Shown: positions 7,001-16,166, numbered from the stretch's first letter. The stretch is 18,454 bases of DNA from Pararhodospirillum photometricum DSM 122 (GCF_000284415.1 NC_017059.1:1376734-1395187), one strand, 5' to 3'. A program made the numbers and translations. Notes: generated by a model from the sequence alone, not told the origin.

Positions 7001-9966
7001 AGGGCGCTCAGGATATTGGCGTCCTGATTGGCGATCACCGCCAGCAACTGATTGAGCGAAAACGAGGAGATGGCGACCGGCGTGCCAAAATAGGTAAATT
7101 GCAAGGCGCCGTTCTGGTTAGCCAGGACCTTGGCCAGCGTGCTCAGAACCTGCTTGAGCTGGAACTGCAACTGACCCGTCGTGCCGATCAGATCAATCTT
7201 GGCCAGATCGGGCGGGAGCGCCGGGTTGCTCAGATTGAGTGCGTTGCCCAGGGCCGACATTTTGGCCTGCTGCTGGGAATTGATGGTGCGCAGGCGTTCA
7301 TTGTTGGCGATTTCAACCAACAGACGGCTGGCTTCGGACTGGGCGGTCAGCAAGGCCGACCCCACAATCACCAAGTTCTTGGTGGCGGCAATCAGGTTGG
7401 CCTTGTCTTGCTGCAAGCTGCCGCTGTCGGGGACGTTGACCAGGGCCGCTTCGACATTGATCGGGACCATTTGCAGATCGACCAAGCTGGGCATCGCCAT
7501 GGTGCCCGCCGCCGCCGCGCTTTGGATGGATTGCGCTAGTTGGTTGATCTTCCCGATGTCGTTGGTCACCTTTTCAATGGCGCCCAACTGATTGATGACC
7601 TGCATGACCGACTGGAGCTTTTGGAACACGTCCACCATGGCCTTGAGAGCGTCGGCAACGCCCTTTTCCGCCGCGCCGGGGAAGCCGGCCAGGGCGGCGC
7701 CAAGCGAGAACAGCCCGGTGACGATGCTCATCGTCAGCTTGAAGACTTGATCCTTTTGGTAGGCGACGTAATCGGTTTCGAACTGCTGGACGATGCCAGG
7801 AGGCGCCCCAAGATTACTGATGCGCTTTTGCTGCTCGCCGAGCTGGACCTGGAGATCACCAATGTTCTTCAGGGTGCTGTCGAGTTGTCGGCTTAACTGG
7901 GCATTGATGTTGCCGTAGTATTGGTCGATCGAGTTCCGGCCATCGGCCAGGGCCTTGAAGTACTGGGTCAGGACCCCGCCGATGCTGCGCACGTTGTCGT
8001 TCACAGCCTGGATCGAGGTCATGACCTTGTAATTGGCCTCGGTCGTGATCAGCAGCGACTGGTAATTGGCGATTTGGCCGCTCAGGGCCATGGCCTGCGT
8101 CACCAGATCACCGACGTATTTCGCGTAGCTGTCGTAGGTCACGTAAGGAACAAACACCGTGTTCATGCCAAAATCGGCGATGGCATTGGCAAGATACAGG
8201 GCCTGAACCCGGGCATTGGCCAGGACAACGTCTTGGGTATTGGCTGGAATAATACTGGCCAGCCAGTTCAGGTAGGTGAGTTCCAGGCCCTTGACCACGT
8301 CGGCCCCGGTCCCTTGCGATTGCAACAGGGCTTCGCCGGCCACAACGGAGAACTCAACGCTTTGGGAGTGGGCGATCAGCACGGCCTCGCTGGGGGGATC
8401 CGTCAACACGCCCGCCATCTCGACCAGATAGCGATGGGTGAGCGGATCCACTGCTTCCGGGGTGGCCATGAGGAAGCCATCCAGGGCCGTCTTGCGGGTC
8501 ACCGGTGACGACGGTCCCTCGCGCTGGAAGATCAGCGTGCCATACATTTCCTGGCAGGCCACGGTCATCGCCCGCAGTCCCTTTTCACTCAGTAGCAAAA
8601 CGGGGGTCTGGGCTGCCTGCGTGGTGTCGATGATCTGCGCGATAATGGTAATCGAATCCGAGGGGAGGGGGATCGGCGGCGTATCCTTGCCCGTGGTCGC
8701 CTGTAAGACTTGGGAAAAGCAGGAAAAACTGTCCAAGGTATAGGTTTCGCCGATAATGTCGGCGCCCATCATCTTGACCTCGGCCAGATCCACCCGCTCC
8801 TGATAAATATCAATGACCGGTGTCACAATGCCCGACGCCCAGGATTCGGTCGTCTCCGGGAAAATCTTCGCCCAGTCATAGTCAAGAGGGTGGCGTAACG
8901 GAATGATCACTTCGTTGCCGTACTTCTGGGTCAGGCCGCCCGCCACAACCCGGTTCCAGGGGCCTTCCACCAGCGCCCCCGGCATCAGTTCGGCCATGGG
9001 GGTGAGTTCGCATGCATAGGGCACATCCAGGCTGAGGGCCGCGAACAGGCCGTAGTCCTGGCTGGCGGCGAAGATGCTGGGCGTGCCGTCCGGCACGTAG
9101 CCATTCGCCCATTTCCCCTCGGCAATCGCCGCAAGGAGCGCCGGGTCCCGGCTAAATGTGGTGAGAGCCCCATAGGCCTTGACGAACCCGCCCGTGCTGG
9201 CAGGTGCCGTGAACATTGCCCAACTGTTGGCCAGGATCCCCGAAACAGCCAGCGTGCCGTCGGGTTGCGGGGTTGCGGCCAGTTTGAACTGGGACTGAAG
9301 GTATTTGAACGCCTTGTCGTCGTAGGAAAACACCTGGAGAAGCTTGTCGCCGGTAAAGACCTTGGTCACGAAATGCGTTCCCAAGGCATTGATGGCGGCT
9401 AGATACTTCTTGGCGTCGGCGAGGGTGAGCTTGCTGTCGTAGAGGACGGATCCTTGGGTTGGTTGCTGTGCCCTGGGCAGCGCCTCGACAATGGCCAGAG
9501 CCTCCTCGGTCAGGATGTCCTCGCGCGCCCGCGACGTATTCCCGTCCCAGAAATCTCCCGTGATCGTCGATGAACGGCGTTCATAAACAACCAGCATGTA
9601 ATTTCCGGGACCGCTAAGGTTCAGCCCTAGAAAATCTTGGGTTGCTGCCAGGGCTGATTTGCTGTCCGCATCGTTCAGGGAAAGGGGACCCGATGGGACA
9701 ACAATCGACTTGGGGTCGCTGGTCGTGGGTAAAACATCGTAATCGTAAATCGTTGAGACCAGAGATTGGGGCGACTGATGCAAGGTGATCACCGGTGTTC
9801 CGCCCCAAAGCGGAAAATCGACCGGCGTGTTCGTCATGTTCTGCGGCCGCAAAGGCGGCGTCGCCGGCCCAAAGAACGGCACGGGGATCTCCCCGCTGGG
9901 GTTCCAAACGGGCTGGTAGCCAAACAACAGGTTGGCAGAGGTACCGACGGGGATCGACTGAGCCAT
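4096..9966 (-). CDS. Giant MACPF - helical bundle - P47/TULIP fusion protein, toxin-like
   Basis: This encodes 1956 residues from ATG at 9966 (MAQSIPVGTSANLL), with GGAG 6 bases upstream. An extension to 10047 adds only basic, unlikely sequence. Domains seen: residues about 60-400, MACPF-like, with DAKKYLAAINALGTHF at 184-199 and G-D six residues after GTHF; about 620-990, long amphipathic Gln/Ala-rich helices enclosing a Gly/Ala-rich hydrophobic segment near 741-764 (LTMSIVTGLFSLGAALAGF), reminiscent of the membrane hairpin of helical pore-forming toxins; about 1000-1160, beta-rich, containing TDWNVSLPAKS; about 1205-1845, P47/TULIP-like, opening with SVLNGWDAVFSMLSGPVNAF and closing with LLFP...VPADSLVVGRF; then a Thr/Val-rich tail of about 110 residues. 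There is no signal peptide. It is the first gene of the leftward block. One 60-base sample (8161-8220) is 57% G+C, against 75% in a chemoreceptor sample. I know of no characterised protein with this order; the toxin role is inference. Confidence 0.72.
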   Translation of the reverse strand: MAQSIPVGTSANLLFGYQPVWNPSGEIPVPFFGPATPPLRPQNMTNTPVDFPLWGGTPVITLHQSPQSLVSTIYDYDVLPTTSDPKSIVVPSGPLSLNDADSKSALAATQDFLGLNLSGPGNYMLVVYERRSSTITGDFWDGNTSRAREDILTEEALAIVEALPRAQQPTQGSVLYDSKLTLADAKKYLAAINALGTHFVTKVFTGDKLLQVFSYDDKAFKYLQSQFKLAATPQPDGTLAVSGILANSWAMFTAPASTGGFVKAYGALTTFSRDPALLAAIAEGKWANGYVPDGTPSIFAASQDYGLFAALSLDVPYACELTPMAELMPGALVEGPWNRVVAGGLTQKYGNEVIIPLRHPLDYDWAKIFPETTESWASGIVTPVIDIYQERVDLAEVKMMGADIIGETYTLDSFSCFSQVLQATTGKDTPPIPLPSDSITIIAQIIDTTQAAQTPVLLLSEKGLRAMTVACQEMYGTLIFQREGPSSPVTRKTALDGFLMATPEAVDPLTHRYLVEMAGVLTDPPSEAVLIAHSQSVEFSVVAGEALLQSQGTGADVVKGLELTYLNWLASIIPANTQDVVLANARVQALYLANAIADFGMNTVFVPYVTYDSYAKYVGDLVTQAMALSGQIANYQSLLITTEANYKVMTSIQAVNDNVRSIGGVLTQYFKALADGRNSIDQYYGNINAQLSRQLDSTLKNIGDLQVQLGEQQKRISNLGAPPGIVQQFETDYVAYQKDQVFKLTMSIVTGLFSLGAALAGFPGAAEKGVADALKAMVDVFQKLQSVMQVINQLGAIEKVTNDIGKINQLAQSIQSAAAAGTMAMPSLVDLQMVPINVEAALVNVPDSGSLQQDKANLIAATKNLVIVGSALLTAQSEASRLLVEIANNERLRTINSQQQAKMSALGNALNLSNPALPPDLAKIDLIGTTGQLQFQLKQVLSTLAKVLANQNGALQFTYFGTPVAISSFSLNQLLAVIANQDANILSALQHLNPQPQKIDQPITVKIGPIPYKELINGSFKRITIHQSDPGFWNYVMVRIDRVVPRVRGVASTASGSFEISLDTQAHPFLDRDPERQPYTFVSTRRVFGPYVYDVATGAAQFGTNTGTFADKVTQLTPFTDWNVSLPAKSTNKDITFNELLVDIEIDFYVTAIYNDPVALMRQRMIRAMTERRAVPMARLAAPSPDAEALAFAALPDSSPSLAYLEAQMYQNQSVLNGWDAVFSMLSGPVNAFLNQQFLTYIQKLVPGDNSGLMPISASFFGTATPVGRGFWSSTVTQLDFRLTTPLLQFIASSDQASVQQYIKSGSVAIGSVDVTGNNQTKTSAFLPSKTTLPAGPLTFRADTTTKELVIAQGNVLGLALGSIYLSTTGTLPAPLQVGDPSTYTNEYYIARWTTTDSETRITLTSDPSGEKPIEITSAGSGTHTLTVDVSWGSPSVMDISQSPYVFANVQLSTIVGLVDPPAGQGDKDNTLSVVLDFPTGSFVLRNIHVEPPNWSPSAYATQISAAIANYYAQNDIRFLVQTLNTTDLAADKALTPSKFVLHAMTTNAGNNVLQLLIATTGTLQNTHTINVSEPVAYNPAAPVAGVSDFMISLMISSKLTFQHIFVDSFNRGSTNFVLAAVQPDKDFEAWSARMTSGTMVAVVPFEDSYDVNGTKTQFRMSASGNTLKWDVTGLTFSRTETDGVALYYSNGTANPPTGGTNVDFQYRQYVYVSGGSYAPGHWYWTNWTDASAMTYVTMTGTYPLEVRNSGPNQLVEFATTNPTITVDKSSDLKPTGACECNNNDLKIALMSALSASLPAELQKNMQQISFKPISIMALESLLFPAEQLIAMSTAKVPADSLVVGRFLAQVRKTCPTYTVTIPASAGAQGSFGGVSFKSGDKVSSVTKGSMPATFEFIYGPIDPALGGQVTYRLNIQTGEISPKMIAVIYQPDISSTTAAQNVTLLLPGYPLPTTS

Positions 9967-10381
9967 GGCGTGCTCCGTTCCAGAGTGACAGGGACGGGCT
10001 TTCCGAGCCCTTGCGCGCGCCTTCTTGGTGCGGTGGCACCTTATCACCTTTAAATAGCCGTAGCCAATTGATAGTGGCTTTGGTTTAAAAAATCACGTCA
10101 TAAGGTTAAGCGTTTGATTTGTTGGAAAAAGTCAGGAATTTGGGACACCGAGAGGCGGGCAAGGGCGCCTGTCGCTTCTGGCGTAAGGAACCAGCCGGTT
10201 CAGAACGTGGGAGAAGGCTGGGAAGGCCGCCCCGCCCAGGCCCCTCATTCTCTTTGGGGGGAGGGAGGGGCGTGAGGATCCAAAAGAGAGATGTTCAGAT
10301 CGGCAATTGCGCCCCATAATACCATTCCGTTAACGGCAAGCGCCCGCGAGAGGCGCGCCGTCGCAGGGAGGAGGAACAGGC
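9967..10381. promoter_or_regulatory. Divergent intergenic region with AT-rich core
   Basis: These 415 bases separate the leftward toxin-like block from the rightward chemoreceptor and must hold promoters for both. Positions 10041-10130 are strikingly AT-rich for this genome and contain a small inverted repeat, AGCCA (10062-10066) and TGGCT (10075-10079), that could be an operator. No convincing sigma-70 pair was found for the leftward block. For the chemoreceptor, CATAAT at 10315-10320 has TTCAGA 15 bases upstream (10294-10299), a weak promoter candidate. It is followed by the palindrome CCGTTAACGG (10327-10336). Small ORFs here look non-coding. Confidence 0.4.
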
Positions 10382-12385
10382 ATGACGCTGAAGGATATCC
10401 CGATCGGGTTTAAGATCGGCGGCGGGTTCGCCGTGATGATTCTTCTGATGGTGGCCATGGGCGCCAACGCCTTGTGGTCGCTGAACGCCCTGGATCACCG
10501 GGTTGGGGCGCTGGTGGGCTCGGCGCAGGAAGCCGCCCGGCTTTCCGACCTGCGGGCCGAGGTCTTGCATGCCTTGCGTGAGATCCGGGCGTATGGGATT
10601 GCCCCCAGCACCGCGGGGGCGGAGCGGGCCAACGAGCGTTATGCCCAGGCCTCCACCGCCGTGGCCCAGGTGCGCGACCAGATGGAGGCCGAGCGCCAAG
10701 CTCCGTTGCATGCCCTGGCCCAGTCCCTCCATCAGGCGTTTCAGGCCTTCAGCCGCATCGTCAATACCGAGCAAACCCGCGAAGGTTTGGTGATGTATCT
10801 GGAACTGGGAGGCGTGGACGCGAGCGATACCGTGCGCCGACTGCAAGAGGCGGCCCGCGATCAGGGAACCCTTCCGGTGTTGTTTGCGGCAGGGCAGGCT
10901 CTGGACGCCCTGGGCGAAGCGCGGCTGGCCGCCCACCGCGCCCTGGAAACCCTCGACACCGCCTTGATCGACGAAACGCGCCAGTACCTGACCCGGTCCA
11001 CCCAAATCCTGGCGGAGATCGAGGCGCAAGCGCCCGAGCCCGCCCTTGCTGCGCTGGCCGGGCAGGCCGGGGTGGCGGGCCGGGACCTGTTGGCCACCTT
11101 CGACGAGGCCCTCGCCTTGGTGCAAAGCCAAGCCGCCGTGCGGGATGACGCCCTGGGGCCGGCCGAGGCCTCCGTTTTGGCGGCGGCGGCGGCCATGGCC
11201 ACAGCGGAGGTCCACCACCAGGAAGGCATTGGTGACGAGGCCTTGGAGGAGGCCCAACTGGCGCTCGCCCTGGCGGCCGGACTGGCGGGATGTGCCATCG
11301 TGTTCGGTCTGGGCGCCGGGGCCTGGATCAGCACGGGCATCGCCCGCCCGGTTGTCGCGATGACGGCGGCAATGAAACGCTTGGCCGACCAGGATCTCAC
11401 GGTGGCCATTCCCGGGGTCGAGCGCCGCGACGAGGTGGGAGCCATGGCTCAGGCCTTGCAGGTGTTTCGCGATGCCATGCGCGCCAGTGCCGCCACCGCC
11501 GCCGACCGCGAGATCCAACGGCGCCAACGTGAGGAGCGGGCGCGCGTCCTTGAGGCTCTGACCCAAAACTTTGAAAGCGCGGTGCGCGAGGTGCTAGAAA
11601 GCGTGGGGCAAGCCACCGGTCAGTTGCACGGCACCGCCGAGGCCATGAGCCGGATCTCCGAGGAAACCACCGTGCGCTCGGCAACGGTGGCCGGGGCGGC
11701 GGCCCAGGCCAGTGGTGCGGTGCAGCAGGTGGCCCAGGCGACGGGGGCGCTGGGCGAGGCGATCGGCGAGATTGGGGCTCAGGTCCACCACGCCACCTCG
11801 ATCGCCGATCGCGCCGCCGATCGGGCCCGGCGCACCAGCGAGGGCGTCCGGGCCTTGGCCGGGGCCTCGGAGCGCATTGGCGAGGTGATCGGCTTGATCA
11901 ACGCGATTGCGTCGCAAACCAATCTTTTGGCCCTCAATGCCACCATCGAGGCGGCGCGGGCCGGAGCCGCCGGCAAGGGCTTTGCCGTGGTGGCCGGCGA
12001 GGTCAAGACCCTGGCCTCCCAGACCAGCCGTGCCACCGAGGATATCTCTCGCCAGATCGCCGAGGTCCAGGAGCGCACCCGCGAAGCGGTGGCGGCGATC
12101 GGCGAGATCCTGGCGGTGATTGACGAGGTGTCCTTGGTATCGGCGGCGATTGCCGGGGCGGTGGCCCAACAAAACGCCTCGACCCAGGCGATCAGCCGTC
12201 ACATCGAGGAGGCCAGCCGCGAGACCGCCCAGGTGGGCGAAACCATTGCCGGCGTGGGCGAGGCGGCGCGCGAAACCGGCTGGGCGGCGGGGCAGGTCCT
12301 GGCGGCGGTCAACGGCCTGGGCTCCCAGGCGCGCACCCTGTCCGACACGGTGCGGGGCTTCCTGGACACGGTCAAAGTTGCCTGA
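10382..12385 (+). CDS. Methyl-accepting chemotaxis protein
   Basis: This is a 667-residue transmembrane chemoreceptor that senses ligands in the periplasm and controls CheA through CheW. ATG at 10382 follows a strong AGGGAGGAGGAAC ribosome-binding site. A first membrane segment is at about residues 10-30 ([17 protein letters not shown]). A roughly 255-residue mostly helical sensor region follows, its length and helicity suggesting a four-helix-bundle or HBM-type domain. A second membrane segment is at about 290-315, then a HAMP linker ([20 protein letters not shown]) and the cytoplasmic coiled coil. The signalling tip reads [20 protein letters not shown] at about 506-525, the most conserved stretch of the family. 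The C-terminus (GFLDTVKVA) lacks a CheR-tethering pentapeptide. The ligand cannot be told. It faces the fix genes convergently and the toxin-like block divergently. Confidence 0.95.
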   Translation: MTLKDIPIGFKIGGGFAVMILLMVAMGANALWSLNALDHRVGALVGSAQEAARLSDLRAEVLHALREIRAYGIAPSTAGAERANERYAQASTAVAQVRDQMEAERQAPLHALAQSLHQAFQAFSRIVNTEQTREGLVMYLELGGVDASDTVRRLQEAARDQGTLPVLFAAGQALDALGEARLAAHRALETLDTALIDETRQYLTRSTQILAEIEAQAPEPALAALAGQAGVAGRDLLATFDEALALVQSQAAVRDDALGPAEASVLAAAAAMATAEVHHQEGIGDEALEEAQLALALAAGLAGCAIVFGLGAGAWISTGIARPVVAMTAAMKRLADQDLTVAIPGVERRDEVGAMAQALQVFRDAMRASAATAADREIQRRQREERARVLEALTQNFESAVREVLESVGQATGQLHGTAEAMSRISEETTVRSATVAGAAAQASGAVQQVAQATGALGEAIGEIGAQVHHATSIADRAADRARRTSEGVRALAGASERIGEVIGLINAIASQTNLLALNATIEAARAGAAGKGFAVVAGEVKTLASQTSRATEDISRQIAEVQERTREAVAAIGEILAVIDEVSLVSAAIAGAVAQQNASTQAISRHIEEASRETAQVGETIAGVGEAARETGWAAGQVLAAVNGLGSQARTLSDTVRGFLDTVKVA

Positions 12386-12406
12386 AGCACAAAAGGAAGG
12401 AGGGGT

Positions 12407-12428
12407 CTGGGGAGGCTCGCCTCCCCAG
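12407..12428. terminator. Perfect GC hairpin between mcp and fixX
   Basis: CTGGGGAGGC and GCCTCCCCAG form a perfect 10-bp stem with a 2-base spacer, 22 bases after the mcp stop. On the plus strand no T tract follows. On the minus strand pyrimidine-rich sequence follows (ACCCCTCCTTCCTTTTG). It probably helps end transcripts from both convergent genes. Confidence 0.55.
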
Positions 12429-12454
12429 CCTTGGGTCCCGGTCTCATCATCCCC

Positions 12455-12471
12455 GCCCGCGCAGCGCGGGC
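12455..12471. terminator. Second GC hairpin after fixX
   Basis: GCCCGC and GCGGGC flank GCAGC, giving a short very stable hairpin 18 bases beyond the fixX stop. There is no T tract, so it may act as an RNA 3'-end stabiliser or an accessory to the neighbouring hairpin. Confidence 0.4.
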
Positions 12472-12488
12472 AGGGAGTGCGGTGTGAA

Positions 12489-12773
12489 TCAGCCGAACTT
12501 AAACAGAATGCCGTAGCCGCCCTGCGGGTAGCCCCACTGCAACGCGCCAGTCCCCTGGCAAACGATGCGGCAGGTGCCACACTCCAGGCACCCATCGGGC
12601 ACCACCTCGACCTTGCCCTCGTCGGTGGCCACATAGCAGCCGGCGGGGCAGATGTTGACCATGGCCTTCAAGGCTTCGCTATCGGCCTTGGAGGGATCAA
12701 TGCACACGTGCGGCTCGCCTTCGGCCACACGATAGCGGTTCTGGTACAGCTTCTCTTCGATCTTGAGTGTCAT
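12489..12773 (-). CDS. fixX: FixX, ferredoxin-like protein of the FixABCX complex
   Basis: This is a 94-residue ferredoxin-like subunit carrying electrons out of the FixABCX electron-bifurcating complex. Cysteines sit at 24, 42, 46, 62, 65, 68 and 72. The last four form C-x2-C-x2-C-x3-C ([11 protein letters not shown]), and CPAGC at 42-46 supplies the usual companion motif, as in FixX and in the Fe-S domain of ETF-quinone oxidoreductases. Length is typical of the family. The start ATG overlaps the fixC stop (ATGA), showing translational coupling, and it is the last gene of the operon. Confidence 0.95.
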   Translation of the reverse strand: MTLKIEEKLYQNRYRVAEGEPHVCIDPSKADSEALKAMVNICPAGCYVATDEGKVEVVPDGCLECGTCRIVCQGTGALQWGYPQGGYGILFKFG

Positions 12774-14071
12774 CGCCAGGCCCTCGCCACCTTGACCGCG
12801 TCGCCCACCAGACCCAGGACGCCCCGGGCCTTGCGGAAACTCCGCGCGATTTCCTTTTCCTTGGTCAGCTTGTCAACGCCATCGACCCGCAAGAACTGCT
12901 CGGCCGCCTTGGCCAACAGTTCGGGATAGGTGGTGACAAACTGTTTATTACGCCACAGGGTGTCGGGAAGGTCCTTGTACTTTTTCAGGTCCTTCAGAAC
13001 GAAGCTCTCTTCCAGAGACTGGTTGTAGAGCTTCAGGTTTTCCGCCGACATTTCCTTACCCTCTTTTTTGAGGGCAATAATAGACTCGGCGGCAATGCGG
13101 CCCGACGTCAGCGCGAGGTTGGAGCCCTCGCGATGGGCGGCATTCACAAAGTGGGCGGCGTCGCCGCAGATCACCCAGCCGGCGCCGGACAGCTCGGGAA
13201 CGCCCTTGAACCCGCCTTCGGGGATCAGGTGAGCGGCGTATTCCTTGACTTCCGAGCCCTTGATGAGGGGCGCGACCGACGGATGGGTCTTCAGCTTCTC
13301 GAGAAGCTGGGCCGGGTTGATCTTCTTTTCAATGAAGTCGCTGACAATACAGCCAATGCCCAGCGCAATGCTCTCGCCATTGGTGTAAAGGAAGCCGGTG
13401 CCGAGCATGCCCGAGGTCACGGTGCCCAGGATCTCGATCACCACACCTTCATTATCGCTGATATTGAAGCGCTCGTTAATCACTTCGCGCGGCAGGAAGT
13501 GCATTTCCTTGACCGCGAGCGCCGCATGTTCCTGGGCGATCTCGGCGCGGATGCCCGAGCGCTGGCCGACCATGGCGTTCACGCCATCGCACAGCACCAC
13601 CACGTCGGCGTAGACCTCGCCGTTTTCGCGGTCGCAGCGCACGCCGATGACCTTGCCGGCATCGTCCTTGATCAGCTCCAGCACCGTGGTCTCGCAAATG
13701 ACCATGGCACCGGCATCCTTGGCCTTTCTGTTCAACCACTTGTCGAACTGGGCACGGATGATGGTATAGCGGTTGGGCCGCTCTTCGTTGAAGTTTTCGC
13801 TGCGGAAGTGGGTGCCGACATAGGAGCGGTCATCCAAAATCCACATGCGCTGTTCGATCACGTGGCGCTCCAGGGGCGCCTCGTCGCGGAAGTCGGGGAT
13901 CAGGGCCTCGACCGCGCTCGCATACAAGATCGCGCCTTGCACGTTCTTGGAGCCCGGATACTCACCGCGCTCGATCTGCAACACGTTCAGGCCCGCCTTG
14001 GCCAGGGTATAGGCAGCGGCATTGCCGGCCATGCCCGCGCCGACGACGATTACGTCAAAATGCTCGGCCAT
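12770..14071 (-). CDS. fixC: FixC, ETF-quinone oxidoreductase-like flavoprotein
   Basis: This 433-residue FAD protein is of the ETF:ubiquinone oxidoreductase family. It passes the high-potential branch of bifurcated electrons to quinone and is membrane-associated. The N-terminus has the dinucleotide-binding motif [20 protein letters not shown] (residues 8-27), followed by an acidic residue in [10 protein letters not shown] second FAD motif, [20 protein letters not shown], is in the C-terminal half. The start ATG at 14071 lies 35 bases after the fixB stop and the gene overlaps fixX by 4 bases. Length matches FixC of diazotrophic alphaproteobacteria. Confidence 0.95.
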   Translation of the reverse strand: MAEHFDVIVVGAGMAGNAAAYTLAKAGLNVLQIERGEYPGSKNVQGAILYASAVEALIPDFRDEAPLERHVIEQRMWILDDRSYVGTHFRSENFNEERPNRYTIIRAQFDKWLNRKAKDAGAMVICETTVLELIKDDAGKVIGVRCDRENGEVYADVVVLCDGVNAMVGQRSGIRAEIAQEHAALAVKEMHFLPREVINERFNISDNEGVVIEILGTVTSGMLGTGFLYTNGESIALGIGCIVSDFIEKKINPAQLLEKLKTHPSVAPLIKGSEVKEYAAHLIPEGGFKGVPELSGAGWVICGDAAHFVNAAHREGSNLALTSGRIAAESIIALKKEGKEMSAENLKLYNQSLEESFVLKDLKKYKDLPDTLWRNKQFVTTYPELLAKAAEQFLRVDGVDKLTKEKEIARSFRKARGVLGLVGDAVKVARAWR

Positions 14072-14106
14072 CTCTCTTCTCGTCCTTTCCTACTCTCGCC
14101 TGCTGG

Positions 14107-15204
14107 TCAGCTCGCCTTGCGCACCTGGGTCAGGCGCTCTTGGAACGCCTTGGTCAGCGCGGGCAGGATCTGCAACGCATCACCGACGATGCCGTAGTGG
14201 GCGAATTCAAAGATCGTCGCGTTGGGATCGGTGTTGATGGCCAGGATCATGTCGGCGCCCTCAACCCCCACCCGGTGTTGAATGGCGCCCGAAATGCCCG
14301 CCGCGATATACAGCTTGGGCCGAATGGTCTTGCCGGTCTGGCCAATCTGACGCTCGGCCGGGATCCAGCCCTTTTGAATGGTCGGACGCGAGCCGCCAAA
14401 ATCGCCGCCCAGCACCTGGGCCAGATCGGTGACCAGCTTGAAGTTGGCCGGACCGCCCAGGCCCATGCCACCCGCCACCACGATGTCGGCATACGCCAGA
14501 TTGACCTTGTTGGAGGTCAGGTCGGGCAGGAAGTCGAGGATCTTGGTGACGATGTTCTCTTCGACCATGGTGAGCGGGAACGGGATGACCCGGCCCGACC
14601 GGCCCTCGACCCGCTCGGGCATCGCCATCACGCGCGGACGCACGGTGGCCATCTGCGGGCGGAAGTTGAGGGTGTAAATGGTACACAGCAAGGTGCCACC
14701 GAAGGTCGGTCGAGTCGCGGCCAAGCTGTTGTCGCTGTCGATGGCGAGTTCGGTGCAGTCGGCGGTCAGACCGGTCTTAAGGGTGGTCGCCAGCGAGCCG
14801 GCGAGGTCGCGGCCCAGAGTCGAGGCGCCCAGCAGCAGGATTTCCGGCTTGTGGGTGTTGACCAGGTCGTTGAGACCCTTGGTGAAGGGCTGGTTGCGAT
14901 AGTCGGTCAGCAGCGGGTCGGCAATCACATAGGCCAAGTCGGCGCCATAGGCCCAGGAGTCCGAGATGGCGCGGTCCAGATCCGCCCCCGGCGGGCCCAT
15001 GACCACGGCCGCCAGCTCAACCCCCAGCTTGTCGGCCAGCTTGCGGCCCTCGCCCAGCAGCTCCCACGAAACGGTGTGGACCTTGCCACGCTCCATTTCG
15101 ATGAACACCCAGACGTTCTTGTAATCCTTGAAGTGGTCCGGCAGTTCCTTCTTGGCCGAGGCACGGCCACCGGCGGGAACGGCGGGGGTCTTGGTGTCGC
15201 TCAT
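14107..15204 (-). CDS. fixB: FixB, ETF alpha-subunit-like protein
   Basis: This encodes 365 residues from ATG at 15204 ([13 protein letters not shown]), chosen because GAGGAGCAAGGAACC provides a ribosome-binding site and because upstream in-frame sequence is Arg/Pro-rich and overlaps fixA. It pairs with FixA as the electron-transfer flavoprotein of the FixABCX complex. The C-terminal FAD domain is clear: [14 protein letters not shown], then [20 protein letters not shown] and GAIQHRVG, the ETF-alpha FAD signature. The N-terminus carries a short non-conserved Ala/Pro/Lys extension. The gap to fixA is 16 bases. Confidence 0.95.
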   Translation of the reverse strand: MSDTKTPAVPAGGRASAKKELPDHFKDYKNVWVFIEMERGKVHTVSWELLGEGRKLADKLGVELAAVVMGPPGADLDRAISDSWAYGADLAYVIADPLLTDYRNQPFTKGLNDLVNTHKPEILLLGASTLGRDLAGSLATTLKTGLTADCTELAIDSDNSLAATRPTFGGTLLCTIYTLNFRPQMATVRPRVMAMPERVEGRSGRVIPFPLTMVEENIVTKILDFLPDLTSNKVNLAYADIVVAGGMGLGGPANFKLVTDLAQVLGGDFGGSRPTIQKGWIPAERQIGQTGKTIRPKLYIAAGISGAIQHRVGVEGADMILAINTDPNATIFEFAHYGIVGDALQILPALTKAFQERLTQVRKAS

Positions 15205-15220
15205 GGTTCCTTGCTCCTCC

Positions 15221-16072
15221 TCAGGACGCCGCGGACAGCTTGAGGAGGTCACCCTCCAGCTTGGTATTGGCCGCAAACAGGGTATCGATGGTGGCTTGGG
15301 CGACGTCGGCCGGGGTCTTGCCCGCGGTCTCCACCAGCTTGGCCTTGTCCTTGCGGGGCTGCGGCGCAAACACCTTCTTCACCACCGTGGGCGAGCCGCG
15401 CAGGCCGCACTTGGTCATGTCCTCGACGCCGGCATCCTTGGCGCTCCAGGTCGCGATGGCCGCGCGCGCCGCGCGGAACATGTCGTCCATGCTGCCCCGG
15501 CGCATGGTGTTGGTGCCTTCCAGCATGGTGATCAGGCAGGGCAGGGCGGTCTTCAGGACCTGGGTGCCGCCCTCGGCCCGGCGCTCGACCACGATGGTCT
15601 TGGCCTGCACGTCCACCTCGCGGATGCCCGACACATAGGTGAGCTGGTTCAGGCCCAGGCGCTGGGCAATGCCCGGGCCGACCTGCGCCGTGTCGCCGTC
15701 AATCGTCTGCTTGCCGGTGAAGACCACGCTGATCGGATCTTCCTTGTGGAGCTTGTCGATCGCGGTCGCCAACGCAAACGAGGTCGCCAGCGTATCCGAG
15801 CCCGCGAAAAAGCGGTCGGTCAGCAGCACGGCGGCGTCGGCGCCAAAGCCCAGGGCCTTGCGCAGGCTCTCGTCGGCCATGGGCGGGCCCATGGTCATCA
15901 CCGTCACCTTGCCCCCCATCTTGTCGCGCAGCCGGAGAGCTTCTTCCAGGGCGAACAAATCGTAAGGGTTGATGATGGTCGGCACGCCCTGGCGCATGAT
16001 GGTGTTGGTCACCGGATGCACCCGGATCTGCGCGCTGTCGGGAACCTGCTTGATGCAGACGACTATGTGCAT
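15221..16072 (-). CDS. fixA: FixA, ETF beta-subunit-like protein
   Basis: This encodes 283 residues from ATG at 16072 ([14 protein letters not shown]), the canonical ETF-beta N-terminus. A GAGGA ribosome-binding site lies 8-9 bases upstream. An alternative ATG five codons earlier is possible but less typical. FixA holds the bifurcating FAD together with FixB and takes electrons from NADH. Family stretches seen include [35 protein letters not shown] and the Asp/Gly-rich beta-subunit core. It is the first gene of fixABCX, probably driven by the sigma-54-type promoter candidate at 16152-16166. Confidence 0.95.
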   Translation of the reverse strand: MHIVVCIKQVPDSAQIRVHPVTNTIMRQGVPTIINPYDLFALEEALRLRDKMGGKVTVMTMGPPMADESLRKALGFGADAAVLLTDRFFAGSDTLATSFALATAIDKLHKEDPISVVFTGKQTIDGDTAQVGPGIAQRLGLNQLTYVSGIREVDVQAKTIVVERRAEGGTQVLKTALPCLITMLEGTNTMRRGSMDDMFRAARAAIATWSAKDAGVEDMTKCGLRGSPTVVKKVFAPQPRKDKAKLVETAGKTPADVAQATIDTLFAANTKLEGDLLKLSAAS

Positions 16073-16151
16073 GCGTCTAATCCTCATATCGCGTGCCCCT
16101 GGCCGGGGCGATCGGTCACTCGCGCGGGGCCCCCCCCGCCACACTCAAAGC

Positions 16152-16166
16152 GCAAGAGCAATTCCC
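16152..16166 (-). promoter_or_regulatory. Sigma-54-type promoter candidate for fixABCX
   Basis: Read on the minus strand this is GGGAATTGCTCTTGC, with the invariant GG (16165-16164) and GC (16153-16152) at the spacing of -24/-12 promoters and a good TTGC box. The -24 box (GGGAAT) is imperfect against TGGCAC. The predicted start near 16140 leaves a leader of about 68 bases before fixA. NifA/sigma-54 control is established for fixABCX in other diazotrophs. Upstream, the best NifA-site candidate is GGT-N10-ACA (16298-16313), one base off TGT-N10-ACA; no perfect one was seen. Confidence 0.5.

Noticed and set aside
10119..10319. 66-codon plus-strand ORF between the divergent genes
   Set aside because: It has no good ribosome-binding site, is Gly/Arg/Pro-rich, and overlaps the likely promoter region of the chemoreceptor.
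10295..12634. Long minus-strand open frames opposite the chemoreceptor
   Set aside because: The sense strand encodes an unmistakable chemoreceptor; the antisense products are low-complexity Gly/Arg/His-rich.
12767..15243. Long plus-strand open frames opposite fixC and fixB
   Set aside because: They mirror the codon pattern of fixC and fixB, which have clear FAD motifs; the antisense products show no recognisable domains.
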